Both the position numbers and the translations under genes were made by a program. Shown here piece after piece: positions 1 through 10,631 of a stretch of DNA of 64,000 nucleotides. Numbering within the stretch: position 1 is the stretch's first letter; every line of letters starts with the position of its first letter. Source of the stretch: an uncultured Phascolarctobacterium sp. (GTDB lineage: Bacteria > Bacillota > Negativicutes > Acidaminococcales > Acidaminococcaceae); the NCBI GenBank assembly GCA_900545535.1, contig UQZN01000003.1, positions 1-64,000 of the forward strand, written 5' to 3'. The notes beneath the pieces were generated by a model. It was given only the letters and a program-made list of their open reading frames with translations, had not been told where the DNA came from and searched no databases.

Positions 1-23
1 AAACGCTCGCCCGCACATTCGTT

Positions 24-208
24 TTTGGTTATTGTTCAGTTTTCAAGGTTCTGCTTGCCGTTTTTTGACGACTTGTATAGTATATTACATCTTTTCGATG
101 TTGTCAACTATTATTTTTTCATCTTTTTTTAACGGCTTCTGATTCTTTTTTGCGTTAGTCACAACAGGTGACTTTTGATATAATAACAGATTTCGTTCTT
201 ATACGCAA
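24..208 (-). promoter_or_regulatory. Tandem rRNA-type promoters P1/P2 and leader, reading off the left edge
   Basis: Two sigma-A promoters point left. P1 has TTGCGT (203-208), a 17-bp spacer and TATTAT (180-185). P2 has a perfect TTGACA (102-107), 17 bp and TATACT (79-84), preceded by an A-rich UP-like stretch. The predicted transcript then carries CTTGAAAACTGAACAA (about 31-46), the antitermination-like leader motif found just upstream of 16S rRNA genes in Firmicutes. Two strong promoters about 100 bp apart plus this leader indicate an rRNA operon starting just outside the window. In Bacillus subtilis an rrn operon also follows lysS. The 16S gene itself is not visible here. Confidence 0.75.
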
Positions 209-228
209 GCTTTTTTTATCTTTTTTTG

Positions 229-265
229 CAAAAAAAGATCCGCACCCAAAAATCCGGTGCGGATC
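229..265 (-). terminator. Rho-independent terminator of greA-lysS
   Basis: Perfect 10-bp stem (237-246 with 256-265, arm GATCCGCACC), followed on the minus strand by seven or more T. It begins 9 bases after the lysS stop and separates lysS from the rRNA promoters. Confidence 0.9.
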
Positions 266-274
266 AATAACTTT

Positions 275-1813
<1,539 letters not shown>

Positions 1814-1819
1814 TCAAAT

Positions 1820-2296
1820 CTATTTAATTTTTACTATTTTGTATGAAAGCTCGCCGACAGGAGTATGGACCTGTACGACAGTATTTACTTTCTGACCCAG
1901 GATCGCAGCGCCCACAGGGGATTCGTTGGAGATCCGGTTCTGGGAAGGATCTGCCTCGGTAGTGCCGACAACAGTATAGGTTTCTTCATCGCCAAATTCC
2001 ATATCTTTGACGATAACGGTAGAACCAAGAATAACAGTACCTTTTTTCTTTTTCGCAGTTTCATCGATAAGCGTTGCCGTACTGATCATCTGCTCCAGTT
2101 CAATGATACGGCCTTCGATAAAGGCCTGTTCATTTTTAGCATCGTCATATTCGGAATTCTCGCTTATATCGCCATAAGAAATTGCTACTTTAATACGCTC
2201 GGCAACCTCCTGCCGTTTTACAGAACGAAGATTTTCTAATTCGTCCTCAAGTTTTCTTAAACCTTCGGCCGTTAAAATAGTTTCTTTAGCACCCAT
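1820..2296 (-). CDS. greA: Transcription elongation factor GreA
   Basis: Rescues backtracked RNA polymerase by stimulating cleavage of the transcript 3' end in the secondary channel. At 158 residues it has the family length. The N-terminal coiled-coil (about 10-75) carries the acidic tip region (YGDISENSEYDDAKNEQ), and the C-terminal FKBP-like domain runs from about 80 to the end. The ATG is preceded by AAAGGAG. A consensus promoter lies about 110 bp upstream, with a hairpin in between. It is the first gene of a short greA-lysS operon. Confidence 0.97.
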   Translation of the reverse strand: MGAKETILTAEGLRKLEDELENLRSVKRQEVAERIKVAISYGDISENSEYDDAKNEQAFIEGRIIELEQMISTATLIDETAKKKKGTVILGSTVIVKDMEFGDEETYTVVGTTEADPSQNRISNESPVGAAILGQKVNTVVQVHTPVGELSYKIVKIK

Positions 2297-2343
2297 GGTA
2301 TTACTCCTTTAAAATCATATTTCCCGCCGCCTCACAATACAAA

Positions 2344-2436
2344 CAGTGCCAAGCAGCAATGCCTGACACTGGGCTCAACGGATAAATAATATAATGTACT
2401 AGATTAAATTATAATTTTTTGTTGGTTTATTGTCAA
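2344..2436 (-). promoter_or_regulatory. greA promoter with hairpin-containing leader
   Basis: A full-consensus sigma-A promoter: TTGACA (2431-2436), 17 bp, TATAAT (2408-2413), with the -35 directly after the upstream gene's stop codon. About 30 nt after the predicted start comes an 11-bp hairpin (2344-2354 with 2361-2371, two or three G-U pairs), followed by TTTGTATTGTG. The hairpin can be the terminator of the upstream dehydrogenase operon placed within the greA leader, or a partial attenuator of greA. Confidence 0.75.
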
Positions 2437-2438
2437 CC

Positions 2439-3524
2439 TCAGATATTACGCATTGCCAGTTCCTGTTCAACAAAGTCCTGGATATGAGCGATTTCCTCAT
2501 CTGTAACAGCCCGCTCGAAATTGCGGAAACCAGCCAGCCGGAAATCATGCTTGCGCGCTAATTGTGAGATCGTATCGATCTGTTCGATAGTCAGTTTCCG
2601 TCCCAGAGTAAAATTTTCGTAACGCTTTTCCAATGCTAAAATCATCGTCTCGGCCATACAGGCAAACGAGGTCTGCGGCGGAAAGCCAAAATTAAAATGG
2701 AAATCAACATTGCCGGGGACTTTGATCACACCGCCTTCTATTACCAGCACGTCCTTACGCTTAGCGGCCACCTCACGCGAAACATTGCGCGGCCTTGCCA
2801 CATCGCAGACGATAGCGCCGGCTTTGAGGTCCTCGGGCTCGATCAGAAAATCTACGGCGCTGGTTACAGCAATCACCACATCGGCGTCCTTCAGGCTGCG
2901 TTTGATATCGTTGGAAACAGTTAAATTCCCGGCAACGCTGCCCGACAGCTCCTGTGCCAGCTCTTCCAGCGGCTGCAGATGTCTTGCCACCATTGTAATA
3001 TCTTTTGCTTCACGGGCCAATATCCTTGTGCAGGCAGCGCCGATAGAACCGCTGGCGCCAACAACAGTCACATGCGCCGTAGCCAGCTCCTTGCCCATCA
3101 GCTTTACTGCTTCACGCGTACCTTCCAGCGCCGTAGCAACCGTATAACTATTGCCGGAAGTCACAGCTATATCCAGATTTTGGGCCACAGTAACCCCGGC
3201 ATCGCCGACAATAGATGTAAACGCGCCCAGGCCCACTATTTTAGCGCCCAGTTCCTGCGCGATGCGCCCTGATTCGATGATCCTGTCCATGACAAATTCT
3301 TCCGGCAGTTCGACCATTTGCCTCGAGGTCAGCGGACAGCCGATAAACCAGCCTTCCGCTTCAGCATAGGGACTTTTGATCCCTGTGATATGTGAAACCT
3401 GAAAAGGTTTTTTCAATTTCAGAGCACTTTCCAGCCAGCTGTCAGGAATAAATTTTAAAACAGGCGAGACATGAGCCATATCCTGAATCGACAGCGGATG
3501 TATAATAAAGGCAAATTTTTCCAT
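2439..3524 (-). CDS. COG5322-family dehydrogenase, acyl-ACP-reductase-like
   Basis: A Rossmann-fold NAD(P)-dependent enzyme of 361 residues. The nucleotide-binding motif VVGASGSIGAA is near residue 155, preceded by TSGNSYTVATALEG and followed by VIEGGVIKVPG and SFACMAETMILALE. These motifs and their order resemble the cyanobacterial long-chain acyl-ACP reductase and the predicted amino-acid dehydrogenases of COG5322. The substrate cannot be told from sequence; fatty aldehyde production is one possibility only. The start codon abuts the stop of the quinate-dehydrogenase-like gene, so the two are translated from one message and probably act in one pathway. The RBS is GGAGGAG. Confidence 0.7.
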   Translation of the reverse strand: MEKFAFIIHPLSIQDMAHVSPVLKFIPDSWLESALKLKKPFQVSHITGIKSPYAEAEGWFIGCPLTSRQMVELPEEFVMDRIIESGRIAQELGAKIVGLGAFTSIVGDAGVTVAQNLDIAVTSGNSYTVATALEGTREAVKLMGKELATAHVTVVGASGSIGAACTRILAREAKDITMVARHLQPLEELAQELSGSVAGNLTVSNDIKRSLKDADVVIAVTSAVDFLIEPEDLKAGAIVCDVARPRNVSREVAAKRKDVLVIEGGVIKVPGNVDFHFNFGFPPQTSFACMAETMILALEKRYENFTLGRKLTIEQIDTISQLARKHDFRLAGFRNFERAVTDEEIAHIQDFVEQELAMRNI

Positions 3525-4472
3525 TTAGATATGCTCCTCCTCTCCGCTTAGATATTCCAACCCTGATTCTATCTTGTATTCTTCCAGCAATTTTTCATAC
3601 GCAGCGGCATCCAGCTGTTTACCGGCCCCGCTGGCTGCTACCAGCAGCCCTTCCATGACGTTGGTACCATAGCTGCGGCCGTCCAGCGACGGCGTCGTCG
3701 TGATCAGGCAGCACACTCCCGCACTGCGCAGCAGCTTACGGTCGCCAGCCGTTACCGTATTGGTAATGATCGTCTTGCCCGCCAGCTTATCAGGCATAAA
3801 GCGTCTGATAAAATGAAAATCACCGGCAATGATATCGTTCTCAAAAAAATACTTCTGATGCTGCGGTTTTCTCTGGCTTTGTTTGGCTCCCATCGGGTAA
3901 AACCATCTTACAGGCAGCTTGGTCAGAACCGGCGCCAGTAATTTTGCAAATTTATCCAGAGTCTGCAGAGATTTGATCGGGTGATCCCAGTTCAAGCCGA
4001 AAATCAAATCGCCAAAGGTGACGTCAGCACCGTTGGCAACAAGCGCCTCCGCCATCCCAAACCTGTCTACACCACAAACCATCAGCACTTTCTTGCCCTG
4101 AAAATCTATGATCTTATCAGCGGCAAGCCTGTTAATCAAAATCCGTTCCAATGAATTTTTCAGCCCGCTGCCATCGAGCACAGGCGTTTTTCTGACATTT
4201 TCTATAAGCCTGGCCGATTCACGAAAAGTATAACGCCGGCCGCCGGCATAGACATAAAGATCGGTCCCGCCTAATCCCAGCGCGTCTACCTGTCCGTCAA
4301 GTTCTTCCAGAAGCTGCCGGGCTTTCTGCAAATTCCCGTCAGTTCCCAGCCGTTCTATCACAAAGGTCTGCCCCTTAAGCTGCAAAGTACTTTTAGCATT
4401 GCGCTCAGAAGATCCTAAACTTACACTTACGATATGTTTACAGCTACATTCAGTTGTCTGAGAGGCAATCAT
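3525..4472 (-). CDS. Quinate 5-dehydrogenase-like protein
   Basis: A 315-residue protein of a small Firmicutes family usually labelled quinate 5-dehydrogenase. An N-terminal region contains LGLGGTDLYVYAGGRRY (about 80-96), and a Rossmann-like segment GKKVLMVCGVDRFGMAEAL lies near 125-145. The catalytic function is by family name only; no shikimate-pathway gene lies nearby. It is the first gene of a two-gene operon with the COG5322 dehydrogenase. A promoter sits 45-70 bp upstream. The RBS before the ATG is weak (AGAAGTAG), so the exact start is less certain. Confidence 0.6.
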   Translation of the reverse strand: MIASQTTECSCKHIVSVSLGSSERNAKSTLQLKGQTFVIERLGTDGNLQKARQLLEELDGQVDALGLGGTDLYVYAGGRRYTFRESARLIENVRKTPVLDGSGLKNSLERILINRLAADKIIDFQGKKVLMVCGVDRFGMAEALVANGADVTFGDLIFGLNWDHPIKSLQTLDKFAKLLAPVLTKLPVRWFYPMGAKQSQRKPQHQKYFFENDIIAGDFHFIRRFMPDKLAGKTIITNTVTAGDRKLLRSAGVCCLITTTPSLDGRSYGTNVMEGLLVAASGAGKQLDAAAYEKLLEEYKIESGLEYLSGEEEHI

Positions 4473-4516
4473 TATTCTACTTCTTTCTCTAAAAAACTTG
4501 TCCCTGATGACATATC

Positions 4517-4545
4517 ATTTTAGCATATTTAAAGTGTTCCTACAA
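4517..4545 (-). promoter_or_regulatory. Promoter of the dehydrogenase pair
   Basis: TTGTAG (4540-4545), 17-bp spacer, TAAAAT (4517-4522) on the minus strand, 45 bp ahead of the quinate-dehydrogenase-like start. Confidence 0.6.
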
Positions 4546-4590
4546 TATTTGCTACTAGATTTCGTATTTTCTTATTTATTTTAACCGCTT

Positions 4591-5568
4591 TCAAATGCCA
4601 AATTTTTCTGCGGCGTCAAGATATTCTGCCAGCAGCTTTTTAAAATCAGCATAAGTTTCTATCTGGTGGAACCTGCCACGGTATTCTGCCGCTTTGGGCA
4701 TACCTTTCAGATACGCGCCGATATGCCGCCGCATTTCTTTAACGGCCACAAGTTCATTTTTATATGCTATCAGCATTTCCAAATGCCGCAGCGCCAAAGC
4801 AAGTTTTTCCTGCAAAGACGGTTCCGGCGGCACGGGCTGACCCGACAAAGCCGCCTGCAGGCTGCGAAACAGCCAGGGATTACCGTCGGCGCCGCGTCCC
4901 AGCATCAGTCCGTCGCAGCTGGTTTCTTCCAGCATCCGCAGACCGTCGTCTACGGTAAAAATGTCGCCGTTGCCAATAACAGGTATCTTTACAGCCGCCT
5001 TGACCCTGGCGATGACCTGCCAGTCCGCCTTGCCGTTATAAAATTGTTCCCGCGTCCTGCCGTGTACTGCCACAGCAGCCACACCGGCTTTTTCCGCCAG
5101 CCGGGCGATCTCTTCGGCATTGATATGCCCTGAGTCCCAGCCAGCCCGGATTTTTACAGTGACCGGAACAGTAACGGCATCAGCCATTCGCGCCAGGATC
5201 TCGTAGGCCAGCTGCGGATCTTTCATCAAAGCCGAGCCTTCTCCGTTATTGACGACCTTGGGCACCGGACAGCCCATATTAAAGTCGATCGCATCCGCGC
5301 CTCTGGAGGCAACTATCCTTGCCGCTTCAGCCAATTCTGCCGGAACAGAACCAAAAAGCTGGATCGCCGTCGGTCTTTCACCCGGATCGATGCGCAGCAT
5401 ATCGAAAGTCTTGACATTTTTATAGAGCAGTCCCTTAGCGCTGACCATTTCCGAAACAGTCATCCCGCAGCCCAGTTCTCTGCAGATAACGCGAAACGGC
5501 AGGTCTGTGATCCCGGCCATAGGCGCCAGCAGCAGCGGGACAGCCAAATTTAAAGTACCGATCTGCAT
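4591..5568 (-). CDS. dusB: tRNA-dihydrouridine synthase DusB
   Basis: FMN enzyme that reduces uridines to dihydrouridine in the tRNA D-loop. 325 residues, a TIM-barrel. The N-terminal LLAPMAGITDLPFR is the FMN-binding signature, and NMGCPVPKVVNNGEGSALM near residue 100 carries the catalytic cysteine (C in GCP). VHGRTREQFYNGKADW and GNGDIF are the usual later motifs. It lies 59 bp after coaX, and a short hairpin lies between them. dus next to coaX and upstream of lysS is typical of Firmicutes. Confidence 0.95.
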   Translation of the reverse strand: MQIGTLNLAVPLLLAPMAGITDLPFRVICRELGCGMTVSEMVSAKGLLYKNVKTFDMLRIDPGERPTAIQLFGSVPAELAEAARIVASRGADAIDFNMGCPVPKVVNNGEGSALMKDPQLAYEILARMADAVTVPVTVKIRAGWDSGHINAEEIARLAEKAGVAAVAVHGRTREQFYNGKADWQVIARVKAAVKIPVIGNGDIFTVDDGLRMLEETSCDGLMLGRGADGNPWLFRSLQAALSGQPVPPEPSLQEKLALALRHLEMLIAYKNELVAVKEMRRHIGAYLKGMPKAAEYRGRFHQIETYADFKKLLAEYLDAAEKFGI

Positions 5569-5600
5569 AATCCACTCCCAATTTTAAAATACTATAGAAT

Positions 5601-5624
5601 AAGACCCGCCAAGCAGCGGGTCTT
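5601..5624 (-). terminator. Hairpin between coaX and dusB
   Basis: A 9-bp perfect stem (AAGACCCGC with GCGGGTCTT) begins 4 bases after the coaX stop. The downstream tract on the minus strand (ATTCTATAG) has few T, so it is a weak terminator or an RNA-stability hairpin inside an operon. Confidence 0.45.
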
Positions 5625-5627
5625 AGC

Positions 5628-6404
5628 TTATTTGGAATTTTTCTCGTGAAGGATACGTAGTCCATCCAGTGTAAGGAACGGTTCCACTACGTCGATAGAG
5701 TCGGATTCAGCCGCCATCGTATTGGCAAAGCCGCCTGTAGCGACGACAAAAGCCGAGCCGCCCAGTTCTTCCTTCATATGCCTGACTATACCGTCCATCT
5801 GGCCGACAAAGCCATAGATGACGCCTGCCTGCATCGCGTTGACCGTATTGCGTGAAATAACGTTTTTCGGTTTGATAAGCTCGATACGCGGCAATTTAGC
5901 TGTTCTCTGGAACAGGGCCTCGGTAGAAATACCAATACCAGGCGCGATCGCTCCGCCTAAATATTCTCCTGTAGGCAGCAATGCGCAAAAGGTAGTCGCA
6001 GTACCGAAGTCAACGATGATCATCGGCATGCCTTTTTTACTGTATTTGTCGAAAGCGGCGACAGCGTTGACGATACGGTCAGCGCCGACCTCTCTGGGAT
6101 TATCATAACGCAGCGAGATACCGCTTTTGATGCCTGGGCCTACCACCATCGGCGTCAGCTCAAAGTAGCGTTCGCACATATGGCAGAGCGGTACGATCAG
6201 CGGCGGCACAACACTGGAAATAATGATTGCTTTGATCTGGTCCATGGGCATCCGTGTATAATTGAACATACTGCGTAATAAAATACCATATTCATCGGCA
6301 GTTTTGCTGCGATCTGTAGAAAAGCGCCAGTGACAAACCAGTTCTTTATCATCAAAAACACCTGCTACGATATTGGTATTGCCTACATCAATTACTAATA
6401 ACAT
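5628..6404 (-). CDS. coaX: Type III pantothenate kinase
   Basis: Phosphorylates pantothenate, the first step of coenzyme A synthesis. It belongs to the feedback-insensitive CoaX type of the acetate/sugar kinase fold. 258 residues. [17 protein letters not shown] at the N-terminus is the phosphate-1 motif, [11 protein letters not shown] (about 107-117) and [11 protein letters not shown] (about 128-138) complete the kinase core, and GGAIAPGI is present. The RBS is GAGGAGG. It sits between bioY-birA and dusB in a cofactor-rich stretch. coaBC elsewhere in this window provides later CoA steps. Confidence 0.96.
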   Translation of the reverse strand: MLLVIDVGNTNIVAGVFDDKELVCHWRFSTDRSKTADEYGILLRSMFNYTRMPMDQIKAIIISSVVPPLIVPLCHMCERYFELTPMVVGPGIKSGISLRYDNPREVGADRIVNAVAAFDKYSKKGMPMIIVDFGTATTFCALLPTGEYLGGAIAPGIGISTEALFQRTAKLPRIELIKPKNVISRNTVNAMQAGVIYGFVGQMDGIVRHMKEELGGSAFVVATGGFANTMAAESDSIDVVEPFLTLDGLRILHEKNSK

Positions 6405-6425
6405 TCATGTTCCTCCTCAAGGAGC

Positions 6426-6989
6426 TTATTTAGTCCGTTCAAGCAGACCTGCCAGGAATAAAGCCTTGCGCACTTTGGCTCCGATAAGAGCCGCGGCCGC
6501 CGCCTTCATTATATCAAACGGTAAAAATGGCACAACCGCTAACAGCACGGCCTTGTCCCAACTCATGGGTTTTTGCAGAAAATACTGGAAACTGAGTTTG
6601 AAGCCAACAAGCCCTATTGCATAGCAAACGAGCATCCCGACGCACATATACATAAGATTTTTCAGATAACCGGCTTCCAGATCACGCTCAGTAAGATACC
6701 CTACCAGCCACGCCGTGACGATAAACGCAACGATAAAACCTCCGGTCGGCCCGACCAGCATTACGGCGCCGCCCTGCCCTTGATTGAATACCGGCAATCC
6801 CACACAGCCGAGCAGCATCCACACACACATACTGACCGCGCTCAGGCGGCTGCCCAGCAGCATACCTGCCAACAACACGACCAAAGGCTGCATCGTAATG
6901 GGAACCGGCCCAATCGGAACTATGATATAGGCGCTGATGATCATCATCGTCACAAAAATCCCGGCCAGCAGCATTTCCCTGATCTTCAT
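6426..6989 (-). CDS. bioY: Biotin transporter BioY
   Basis: Substrate-binding S component of an ECF-type biotin importer in the inner membrane. 187 residues with about six hydrophobic helices and the BioY signatures GPVPITMQPLVVLLAGMLLG (about 27-46) and GPTGGF. It overlaps the birA stop codon by one base (TAATG), so it is translationally coupled to birA. No EcfA or EcfT genes are near, so it must use a shared energizing module or act alone. The pairing suggests biotin control by BirA, but no operator palindrome was seen. Confidence 0.93.
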   Translation of the reverse strand: MKIREMLLAGIFVTMMIISAYIIVPIGPVPITMQPLVVLLAGMLLGSRLSAVSMCVWMLLGCVGLPVFNQGQGGAVMLVGPTGGFIVAFIVTAWLVGYLTERDLEAGYLKNLMYMCVGMLVCYAIGLVGFKLSFQYFLQKPMSWDKAVLLAVVPFLPFDIMKAAAAALIGAKVRKALFLAGLLERTK

Positions 6990-7987
6990 TACGCATATTC
7001 CCCCTGCCTGGCCCGAGCAGGACGAATAGAGACATCTCCGGCGATGACTTTTTCGATTCTGCCATCTGCGCGTTTTACCATCAAAAGACCGTCTTCATCT
7101 ATATCGACAGCTTCGCCGATATAAGTCTCGTCAGGCGCGATGACCTTGACCTGCTGACCCAGAGTCGCAGAGTAGCGCTTCCATTCTTCCAGCACCGGTT
7201 TAAAGCCGTCCTGCAAAACCTTTTCGTACAATTCTTCCATATAGCCCAGCACATCAGTCAGCAGTTCGACCCTGCTGACAGGTTCCCGGGCAACATCGGC
7301 CAGCGATACTGCCGTTGCCCGCAGTTCTTCCGGCACCATTTCTTCAGGCACATTGACATTGATGCCCGTACCGATAACGATATAGTTGATCTTGCCAAAC
7401 TCAGCGCTCATTTCCGTCAAAATGCCAACCAGTTTTTTGCCTTCCAGCAAAACGTCGTTGGGCCATTTGATAGAGGCCTGCACACCCTGATACTTATTGA
7501 CTGCTTTCACGACAGCGATCGCCGCCAGCAGCGTGCATTTAGACGCTTCCTGAGGCATGAACGGAGGCTTCAAGACCACCGAAAACCATACGCCTCTGGC
7601 AAAAGGCGAAAACCAGCCGCGCGACAGACGTCCTTTACCGGAATTCTGCTCCTCCGCGATCACTACCAGCCCGTCCTCACAGCCTTCGCCGGCGAGACGT
7701 TTCGCCAGTTCGTTCGTAGACGTCGTCAATTCACAGTAATGGATATGATGCCCCAGCCATTTGGTTTTCAAATTGGCGACTACCTCAGCAGGCTTCAGTC
7801 TGTCAGGCACTTCCTTCAGGATATAACCTTTTTTAGGCACTGATTCAATAGTATAGCCCTCATTTTTTAAAGCCTGGATATGCTTCCAGACAGCCGTACG
7901 CGATACTGCCAGTTCCTGAGAAAGAACCTCGCCCGAAACCGGTTCTGGCATTTTACCGCGCAATATTTCTAAAATGCGTTCCCGCAT
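6989..7987 (-). CDS. birA: Bifunctional biotin-protein ligase / biotin repressor BirA
   Basis: Attaches biotin to carboxylase subunits and, in this long class, represses biotin genes. An N-terminal winged helix (about 1-60, with SRTAVWKHIQALKNEGY) precedes the ligase domain, in which GKGRLSRGWFSPFARGVW is the adenylate-binding loop and KWPNDVLL and GKLVGILTE are further active-site motifs. I place the start at ATG 7987 (332 residues) because GGGAGTG lies 9 bases before it. A GTG six codons upstream is the alternative. Coupled downstream to bioY. Confidence 0.94.
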   Translation of the reverse strand: MRERILEILRGKMPEPVSGEVLSQELAVSRTAVWKHIQALKNEGYTIESVPKKGYILKEVPDRLKPAEVVANLKTKWLGHHIHYCELTTSTNELAKRLAGEGCEDGLVVIAEEQNSGKGRLSRGWFSPFARGVWFSVVLKPPFMPQEASKCTLLAAIAVVKAVNKYQGVQASIKWPNDVLLEGKKLVGILTEMSAEFGKINYIVIGTGINVNVPEEMVPEELRATAVSLADVAREPVSRVELLTDVLGYMEELYEKVLQDGFKPVLEEWKRYSATLGQQVKVIAPDETYIGEAVDIDEDGLLMVKRADGRIEKVIAGDVSIRPARARQGEYA

Positions 7988-8054
7988 ATCATCACACTCC
8001 CACACAATGTTACCCTTAGATTAGCACCGGGTTAACCAAAAGTCAAGTCACAGA

Positions 8055-8086
8055 AAAACCGTCCCCGGAACACAGGGGACGGTTTT
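8055..8086 (-). terminator. Terminator after ftsH
   Basis: A 12-bp perfect stem (AAAACCGTCCCC, 8055-8066, with 8075-8086) and T run on the minus strand, 10 bases after the ftsH stop. It separates ftsH from birA-bioY. Confidence 0.85.
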
Positions 8087-8096
8087 AGATTACAGA

Positions 8097-9980
8097 CTAT
8101 TGCTCACTGGGAGCTGCAGAAGTTTCTGCAGGCTGCACCTCTGCCGGCTCTGAATTTCCGATCTCAGAAGTATTTTCTTCTTTTGATAAAATTTTACCGT
8201 ATTTCATCAGCTGATCGATTTCTTCGCCTTCCAAAGTTTCTCTTTCAATAAGTGCATCCGCGATCAAATGCAGTTTATCCATATTTTCATTCAACAGGCT
8301 TTCTGTTTTCTGATAAGCCTCGTCGATAAATTTACGGATCTCTTTATCGATCTTGGCAGCGACTTCTTCGCTGTAGTCCTTGTCTCTGGCAATGTCGCGG
8401 CCCAGGAAGACCTGGTCCTGACGATGTCCAAAGGTCATCGGACCCAGTTCAGGGCTCATGCCGTATTCACAGATCATCTGACGCGCAAGCGAAGTAGCAC
8501 GCTGCAGATCATTGCTGGCACCGCTGGAGATCTCTTTCAGCACCAGGGCTTCAGCAACGCGTCCGCCTAAAAGCACCTTCAATTCGTCCAGCATTTCACT
8601 GCGGGTCGCATAATAACGGTCTTCTTTGGGCAGGCTCAGTGTATAACCGCCGGCACGGCCGCGCGGAATAATCGTTACTTTATGGACCGGATCAGTATTA
8701 TCAAGCAGCATACCTACCAGGGTATGACCGCCTTCGTGATAAGCAGTCAGACGTTTTTCTTTGTCGCTGATCACACGGCTGCGGCGTTCAGGACCCATGA
8801 TAACACGCTCGGCCGCTTCTTCCATTTCCGGCATATCGATTTTATTCTTATTTTTACGGGCAGCCATCAAAGCTGCTTCGTTGACCAGATTGCTCAGATC
8901 AGCACCTGTAAAGCCGGGCGTTCTGCGGGCAATGACCCCAAGCTCAACTTCAGAGCTGATAGGTTTGCCTTTGACATGGACTTTCAAAATCTCCTGACGT
9001 CCCTTGATATCAGGACGGTCAACGACGATCTGCCTGTCAAAGCGGCCCGGACGCAAAAGTGCCGGGTCAAGGATATCGGGGCGGTTGGTCGCGGCGATCA
9101 TAATGATGCCTTCATTAGCGCCAAAGCCATCCATTTCTACCAGCAGCTGGTTCAGGGTCTGTTCGCGTTCATCGTGACCGCCGCCCAGACCTGCGCCGCG
9201 CTGACGGCCCACAGCATCGATCTCATCAATGAAAACGATACAGGGCGCACTCTTTTTAGCCTGTTCGAACAGGTCGCGGACACGGGAAGCGCCTACGCCG
9301 ACAAACATTTCTACGAAGTCAGAACCGGAAATACTGAAAAACGGTACGCCGGCTTCACCTGCAACAGCCTTGGCCAACAGGGTCTTACCTGTACCAGGCG
9401 GCCCGTAAAGCAAAACGCCCTTCGGGATCTTGGCGCCGAGATCATTATATTTCTTCGGATGCTTCAGGAACTCGACGACTTCTTCCAGTTCCTGCTTGGC
9501 CTCATCGGCACCGGCAACATCTTTAAAAGTGATCTTGATATTATCTTCGTCATAACGGCGGGCACGGCTCTTGCCAAAATTCATCACCCGTCCGCCGCCG
9601 CCCTGGCTTTGCTGCATCAGCATAAACCAGATACCTACGATCAAAAGCATCGGCAGCAGCGAGCTCAGGATCGTCGTCCACCAGGGTGGCTGCGGCGGCA
9701 GCTCGGCTTTGATTTCAATATCACGGGCACGTAAAGTCGGGATCAGGCTGTCATCGCTGGGAGCAACAGTTGAAAAATCCTTGCCATCCTTCAGCTTACC
9801 GCTGATGACATTATCAACTATCGTTACCTGTTTGACCTCGTCCTGCTGCACGTGCTTCATAAACGCACTATAAGTGATGTCTGTTTTGCTGACTGTGCTG
9901 GCCGAATAATAATCGATCATCCAGATCGCCACAATGATGATCAGCAAATAGAACGTCACGTTTTTAAAAAATCTATTCAA
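8097..9980 (-). CDS. ftsH: ATP-dependent zinc metalloprotease FtsH
   Basis: Membrane-anchored AAA+ protease that degrades unassembled or regulatory proteins. 627 residues, the family length. Two membrane segments lie at about 8-25 and 103-122. Walker A GPPGTGKT is at 193-200, Walker B IVFIDEID near 248-255, the second region of homology around [20 protein letters not shown], and the zinc site HEGGH at 415-419. The C-terminus is Glu/Pro/Ala-rich. RBS GGAGGAG and a promoter 58 bp upstream. The tilS-hpt-ftsH order is conserved in Firmicutes. Confidence 0.98.
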   Translation of the reverse strand: MNRFFKNVTFYLLIIIVAIWMIDYYSASTVSKTDITYSAFMKHVQQDEVKQVTIVDNVISGKLKDGKDFSTVAPSDDSLIPTLRARDIEIKAELPPQPPWWTTILSSLLPMLLIVGIWFMLMQQSQGGGGRVMNFGKSRARRYDEDNIKITFKDVAGADEAKQELEEVVEFLKHPKKYNDLGAKIPKGVLLYGPPGTGKTLLAKAVAGEAGVPFFSISGSDFVEMFVGVGASRVRDLFEQAKKSAPCIVFIDEIDAVGRQRGAGLGGGHDEREQTLNQLLVEMDGFGANEGIIMIAATNRPDILDPALLRPGRFDRQIVVDRPDIKGRQEILKVHVKGKPISSEVELGVIARRTPGFTGADLSNLVNEAALMAARKNKNKIDMPEMEEAAERVIMGPERRSRVISDKEKRLTAYHEGGHTLVGMLLDNTDPVHKVTIIPRGRAGGYTLSLPKEDRYYATRSEMLDELKVLLGGRVAEALVLKEISSGASNDLQRATSLARQMICEYGMSPELGPMTFGHRQDQVFLGRDIARDKDYSEEVAAKIDKEIRKFIDEAYQKTESLLNENMDKLHLIADALIERETLEGEEIDQLMKYGKILSKEENTSEIGNSEPAEVQPAETSAAPSEQ

Positions 9981-10037
9981 GGAATTGCTCCTCCTTCCAC
10001 TGGATCGTCTACCAAATTACAGTAACGTCATTTTTTT

Positions 10038-10066
10038 ATTATAATATAGATGTGGAAATTCTACAA
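10038..10066 (-). promoter_or_regulatory. ftsH promoter
   Basis: TTGTAG (10061-10066), 17 bp, TATAAT (10038-10043) on the minus strand, between hpt and ftsH, followed by an A-rich start region. Confidence 0.7.
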
Positions 10067-10082
10067 CCATTACTCAATAAAA

Positions 10083-10631
10083 TCATGTACGTGCGTAAAC
10101 ACAGGGCTTTAAAACACCGATATAAGGCAAATTTCGGTAGTTGCCGGCATAATCCAGACCATAACCGACAGCGAACTCATCGGGAATGCAAAAGCCTACA
10201 TAATCCGCACTTTTACCATTGACGCGTCTGGCGGTCTTGTCACACATCACCGCAGTTTTGACCGAAGCCGGCTTATGCTGCTGCAGCATACAGCAGACAG
10301 CTTCCAGGGTCAGCCCTGTATCGATGATGTCATCGACTAAAATCACATGCCGCCCGGCCAGTTTCTCAGAAACGTCCAGCTTGACGCTGACATTACCGCA
10401 GCTGCTGGTACTGTTGCCGTAAGAAGATGCGACCATAAAATCGATCTTCACCGGCATACCCATTGCCAATGTCAGATCAGTAGCAAAATAAGCCGCCCCT
10501 TTTAAAAGCGCTATTACCACTACGTCTTTGCCGGCATAATCTTTTTTCAGCTGCGCGCCCAGTTCCCGGACCCGCGCTTTTATTTCTTCCTCGGTCAGCA
10601 ATATCCTGCCAATATCTTCATGCATGTCCAC
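10083..10631 (-). CDS. hpt: Hypoxanthine phosphoribosyltransferase
   Basis: Salvages hypoxanthine and guanine with PRPP to IMP and GMP. 182 residues with the PRPP-binding motif VILVDDIIDTGLTLEAV (about 95-111) and the FMVASSYG segment. The likely start is GTG 10631, which overlaps the tilS stop by one base (TAGTG) and has GGGAG ten bases before it; ATG 10625 is an alternative. tilS-hpt-ftsH is a conserved Firmicutes trio. Confidence 0.95.
   Translation of the reverse strand: MDMHEDIGRILLTEEEIKARVRELGAQLKKDYAGKDVVVIALLKGAAYFATDLTLAMGMPVKIDFMVASSYGNSTSSCGNVSVKLDVSEKLAGRHVILVDDIIDTGLTLEAVCCMLQQHKPASVKTAVMCDKTARRVNGKSADYVGFCIPDEFAVGYGLDYAGNYRNLPYIGVLKPCVYART

Noticed and set aside
6989..8005. 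BirA operator controlling bioY
   Set aside because: No long palindrome of the BirA-box type was seen before birA or bioY, so biotin repression is not claimed from sequence.
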